Below, piece after piece: positions 61,939-64,000 of a stretch of 64,000 nt of DNA. The translations under genes and the position numbers were made by a program. Source of the DNA: Heterobilharzia americana (taxonomy: Eukaryota > Platyhelminthes > Trematoda > Strigeidida > Schistosomatidae); the NCBI GenBank assembly GCA_944470555.2, contig OX104134.1:110230701-110294700 (forward strand), given 5' to 3'. The notes under the pieces were generated by a model. It had not been told where the DNA came from and made no database searches. It worked only from the letters and a program-made list of their open reading frames with translations. How positions within the stretch are numbered: the stretch's first letter is position 1; each line of letters begins with the position of its first letter.

Positions 61939-63045
61939 ATAATAATAATTATTATTATTAGTCCCTTGGGTTCCTAGTGGAACATAGGGCTTCAGCAGCA
62001 CGTCTCCAGTGAACTCTGTTCTCTGAGATCTTTTGAACCTGGTCCCACGACAGCCCACAAGCTCTCATTTCCTCCTCGCACGACCTCCTCCATGTCACCC
62101 TCAACTGGGACGCCCAACTCGTCGCTTCCCATGGGGATTCCACTCGAGGGCACGGCCTGACGCGTGATGTCCTCAGTCGGCCTTCTCAGTGCATGGCCAA
62201 TCCATCTCCACTTCCTCCTGCATATTTGTTGCGTGATAGGTTCTTGGTTGGTTCGTTCTCAGAGTTCCTTGTTGCTTATTCTTATTGTTCTGGCCATCTG
62301 ACCTTCAGTAGCGAGCGTAAGCAATTGTTGATGAATGTCTGTAGTTTATTGGAAATGCCTTTCGTGACGCGCCAAGTCTCTCAACCATACAGAAGCACTG
62401 ACTTGACGTTGGTGTTGAAAATCCGGATCTTGCTCCGCATGTTGAGTGCAGAAGATCTCCACACTGGTTTCAGGTTAATGAACACCTGTCTTGCTTTTCC
62501 GATTCTGACATTGACATCCTCGTCTGTCCCACCTGTAGTTGAAACAGTGCTGCCTAGATAGGTGAAGGAGGTTACTTCCCTTAAGTTTCTCCCGTTCATG
62601 GTGATTGGAGTTTGTTGTTGATGGTGGTGGTGCGGTATCTTCATCACTTCTGTCTTCTCTATATTCACTTGAAGTCCCGTCTCCCTTCGATGCTACGCCT
62701 CTTCTGTCAACTTGTTAGTTTTTGCCTGCAGATCTTCAAGTTTATGTGACATCAGGCACAAGTTATCGGTGAAACCCAAGTCTTCTAGGTTCTTTTCCGC
62801 AGTCCAGCCAGCGTATCCCCCTCTTCTCGCTGCCCACTGTTTGCTGCATGATCCAGTCTAGTCGACCACAATCACGAATATCATGGGGGATAGTAGGCAA
62901 CCTTGTTTCACTCCTGTCTTCACTTCAAAAGCATCACTGAGCTTCCCATTGTGAATTACTTGGCTGGCATGTGGCATCTTCATATAGTTGTTGAATGAGG
63001 CGGATAAAGGTTTGCGGTACTCCGTAGTAGTGAAGCTTAATATTA
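61939..63045 (-). mobile_element. RTE-like copy R5, 5'-truncated, related but distinct subfamily
   Basis: Minus-strand reading: QLYEDATC-like start, FEVKTGVKQGCLLSPMIF (about 62880-62930), FTDNLCLMSHKLEDLQAK (about 62725-62775), MNIEKTEVMKIPHHHHQQQ (62668 down), SFTYLGSTVSTTGGTDEDV, SKIRIFNTNVKSVLLYG (to 62381) and SWASQLRVTWRRSCEEEMRA (62100). The tail is an AAT/ATT run at 61939-61960. Frames are longer than in R1, but three or more breaks remain, and the catalytic FADD is FTDN, so it is dead. It is in the same direction as the host gene. Confidence 0.85.
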
Positions 63046-63562
63046 ATACTGACAGAGGAGGAGATCTGTAGGATGGTTCCGTTTTTTGAAGCGAACTATG
63101 TGAGATTCTTGCCATTAATATTGTCACTCATTTATTTCAACTGATTGATAACTTAGTGTTAGAAAGAGTCAAATGTGATTTTTTATGGAGTTCAATGGTA
63201 AATAATCGTTGGTGTTTTAATAACTGCATTATGGCTACTATCCTCAATAGTACTGTTTCTTTATTTTTACAGAATTCCTAATATTTTAAAGAATATCTTC
63301 TTTGAACATGAGGTAAGACACCCTGTCGAGAATCTATTTTCAGTTAGGTGTGTAATACCGGAAAGTTTTTTAATCTTAAGATAGCAACAAGATCATCCCG
63401 ACCTTATCTAACTTTAAGAAAAAGAACCCAACATAGCATGAAAAACCTCGAATAGGCAACTTCTCATTGCCATAACAGCCAGATACAAATCATGGTGACT
63501 TAAGTGAAACTGGAGAATAATCAGCAACTACACTTTCTTATTTGATCAGTTCAACATCGCCT

Positions 63563-64000
63563 GGCTAACTAGTTCACTAGTTACTAGACTTTCCGAAACC
63601 CAGATAAACAGGGAACGTTGGGTATACACAGATAGCAACCCTATCACCGAAAACCAATTCAATCGCTAAAAAAACTTCTAACCACATAAAAAATATGTAA
63701 ATTAAAAATAAACTTATTCCTCCCTGGAATCGGGGAGACGAAATGACGCGGGTTCCATAAAGCCTTCGCAAAGCCAATTGATTCATGTGTCTTCTCTCCT
63801 CTCGATTAAAGCAAAAGTAAGAATGGGGACATGGAATGCCCGCACAATGTTTGAAGTTGCTTGGCAAGGCTGTCCAGATTGCAAAAGAGATGAAAAGGTA
63901 TGGATGGCATGGAAGTGCTAGGAATATGCGAGACTAGACAGAATAGAAGTAGACTCTCTAAACTGTCAACTTCAGAGTCAATAATCTACTCCGATTTTGT
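63563..64000 (+). mobile_element. RTE-like copy R3, 5' end, cut off by the window edge
   Basis: From gctaactagttcactag it is nearly identical to R2 39633-40075. It keeps the 141 bp missing from R1, with the endonuclease start MGTWNARTMFEV at about 63823. The remainder lies past position 64000. The long minus-strand frame across this segment is an antisense shadow. Confidence 0.85.

Overview
The window looks like nuclear DNA of a trematode flatworm, most likely Schistosoma or a close relative. It is AT-rich, has long introns, and carries the usual schistosome repeats: RTE-like non-LTR retrotransposons with AAT-type tails, a second YADD-type non-LTR family, Penelope-like elements, and tRNA-derived SINEs of the Smα type that carry hammerhead-ribozyme remnants. 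I saw no rRNA gene, true tRNA gene, CRISPR array or bacterial-type operon. The genus is an inference from repeat types.

The only protein gene I can support is one large split gene on the minus strand. Nine internal coding exons form a chain in transcription order: 60138-58887, 56165-55579, 49484-49033, 27640-27524, 24444-24204, 13454-11877, 9221-8926, 7051-6795 and 3081-2863. Each has plausible AG and GT borders, and the codon phase agrees across all eight junctions (1,1,0,0,1,2,1,0). This gives about 5.0 kb of coding sequence, roughly 1,670 codons, spread over 57 kb. The start codon lies right of the window or in an unseen exon, and the last visible exon ends at a splice donor, so both ends are missing. 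The product is low-complexity: Thr/Ser/Pro-rich, then His-, Gln- and Ser-rich, with one coiled-coil stretch and an Arg/Ser patch. I do not recognise the family. Two exons (2 and 6) each need one extra base to keep frame and phase.

The introns are packed with mobile DNA. Intron 5 (13455-24203) holds a long degenerate RTE-like copy split by a nested insertion of the second non-LTR family. Intron 3 (27641-49032) holds a Penelope-like reverse transcriptase/GIY-YIG fragment, four SINE copies, three copies of a foldback (MITE-like) family and two more RTE-like copies, one ending about 120 bp from an exon. Intron 6 holds a Penelope-like 3' end enclosed by inverted arms. Intron 2 holds a 96-bp near-perfect palindrome, another MITE copy and another SINE. 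Two more RTE-like copies lie upstream of exon 1.

The most interesting items are: (a) the unrecognised low-complexity gene with two same-direction frame slips; (b) an inverted-repeat element of about 140 bp with at least five copies; (c) Smα-like SINEs, one of which keeps all conserved hammerhead core positions; (d) RTE-like copies sharing the same insertion in the catalytic motif; (e) the palindrome flanked by 13-bp direct repeats. Exon joins and element borders were worked out by eye and have not been confirmed by transcript or database evidence.
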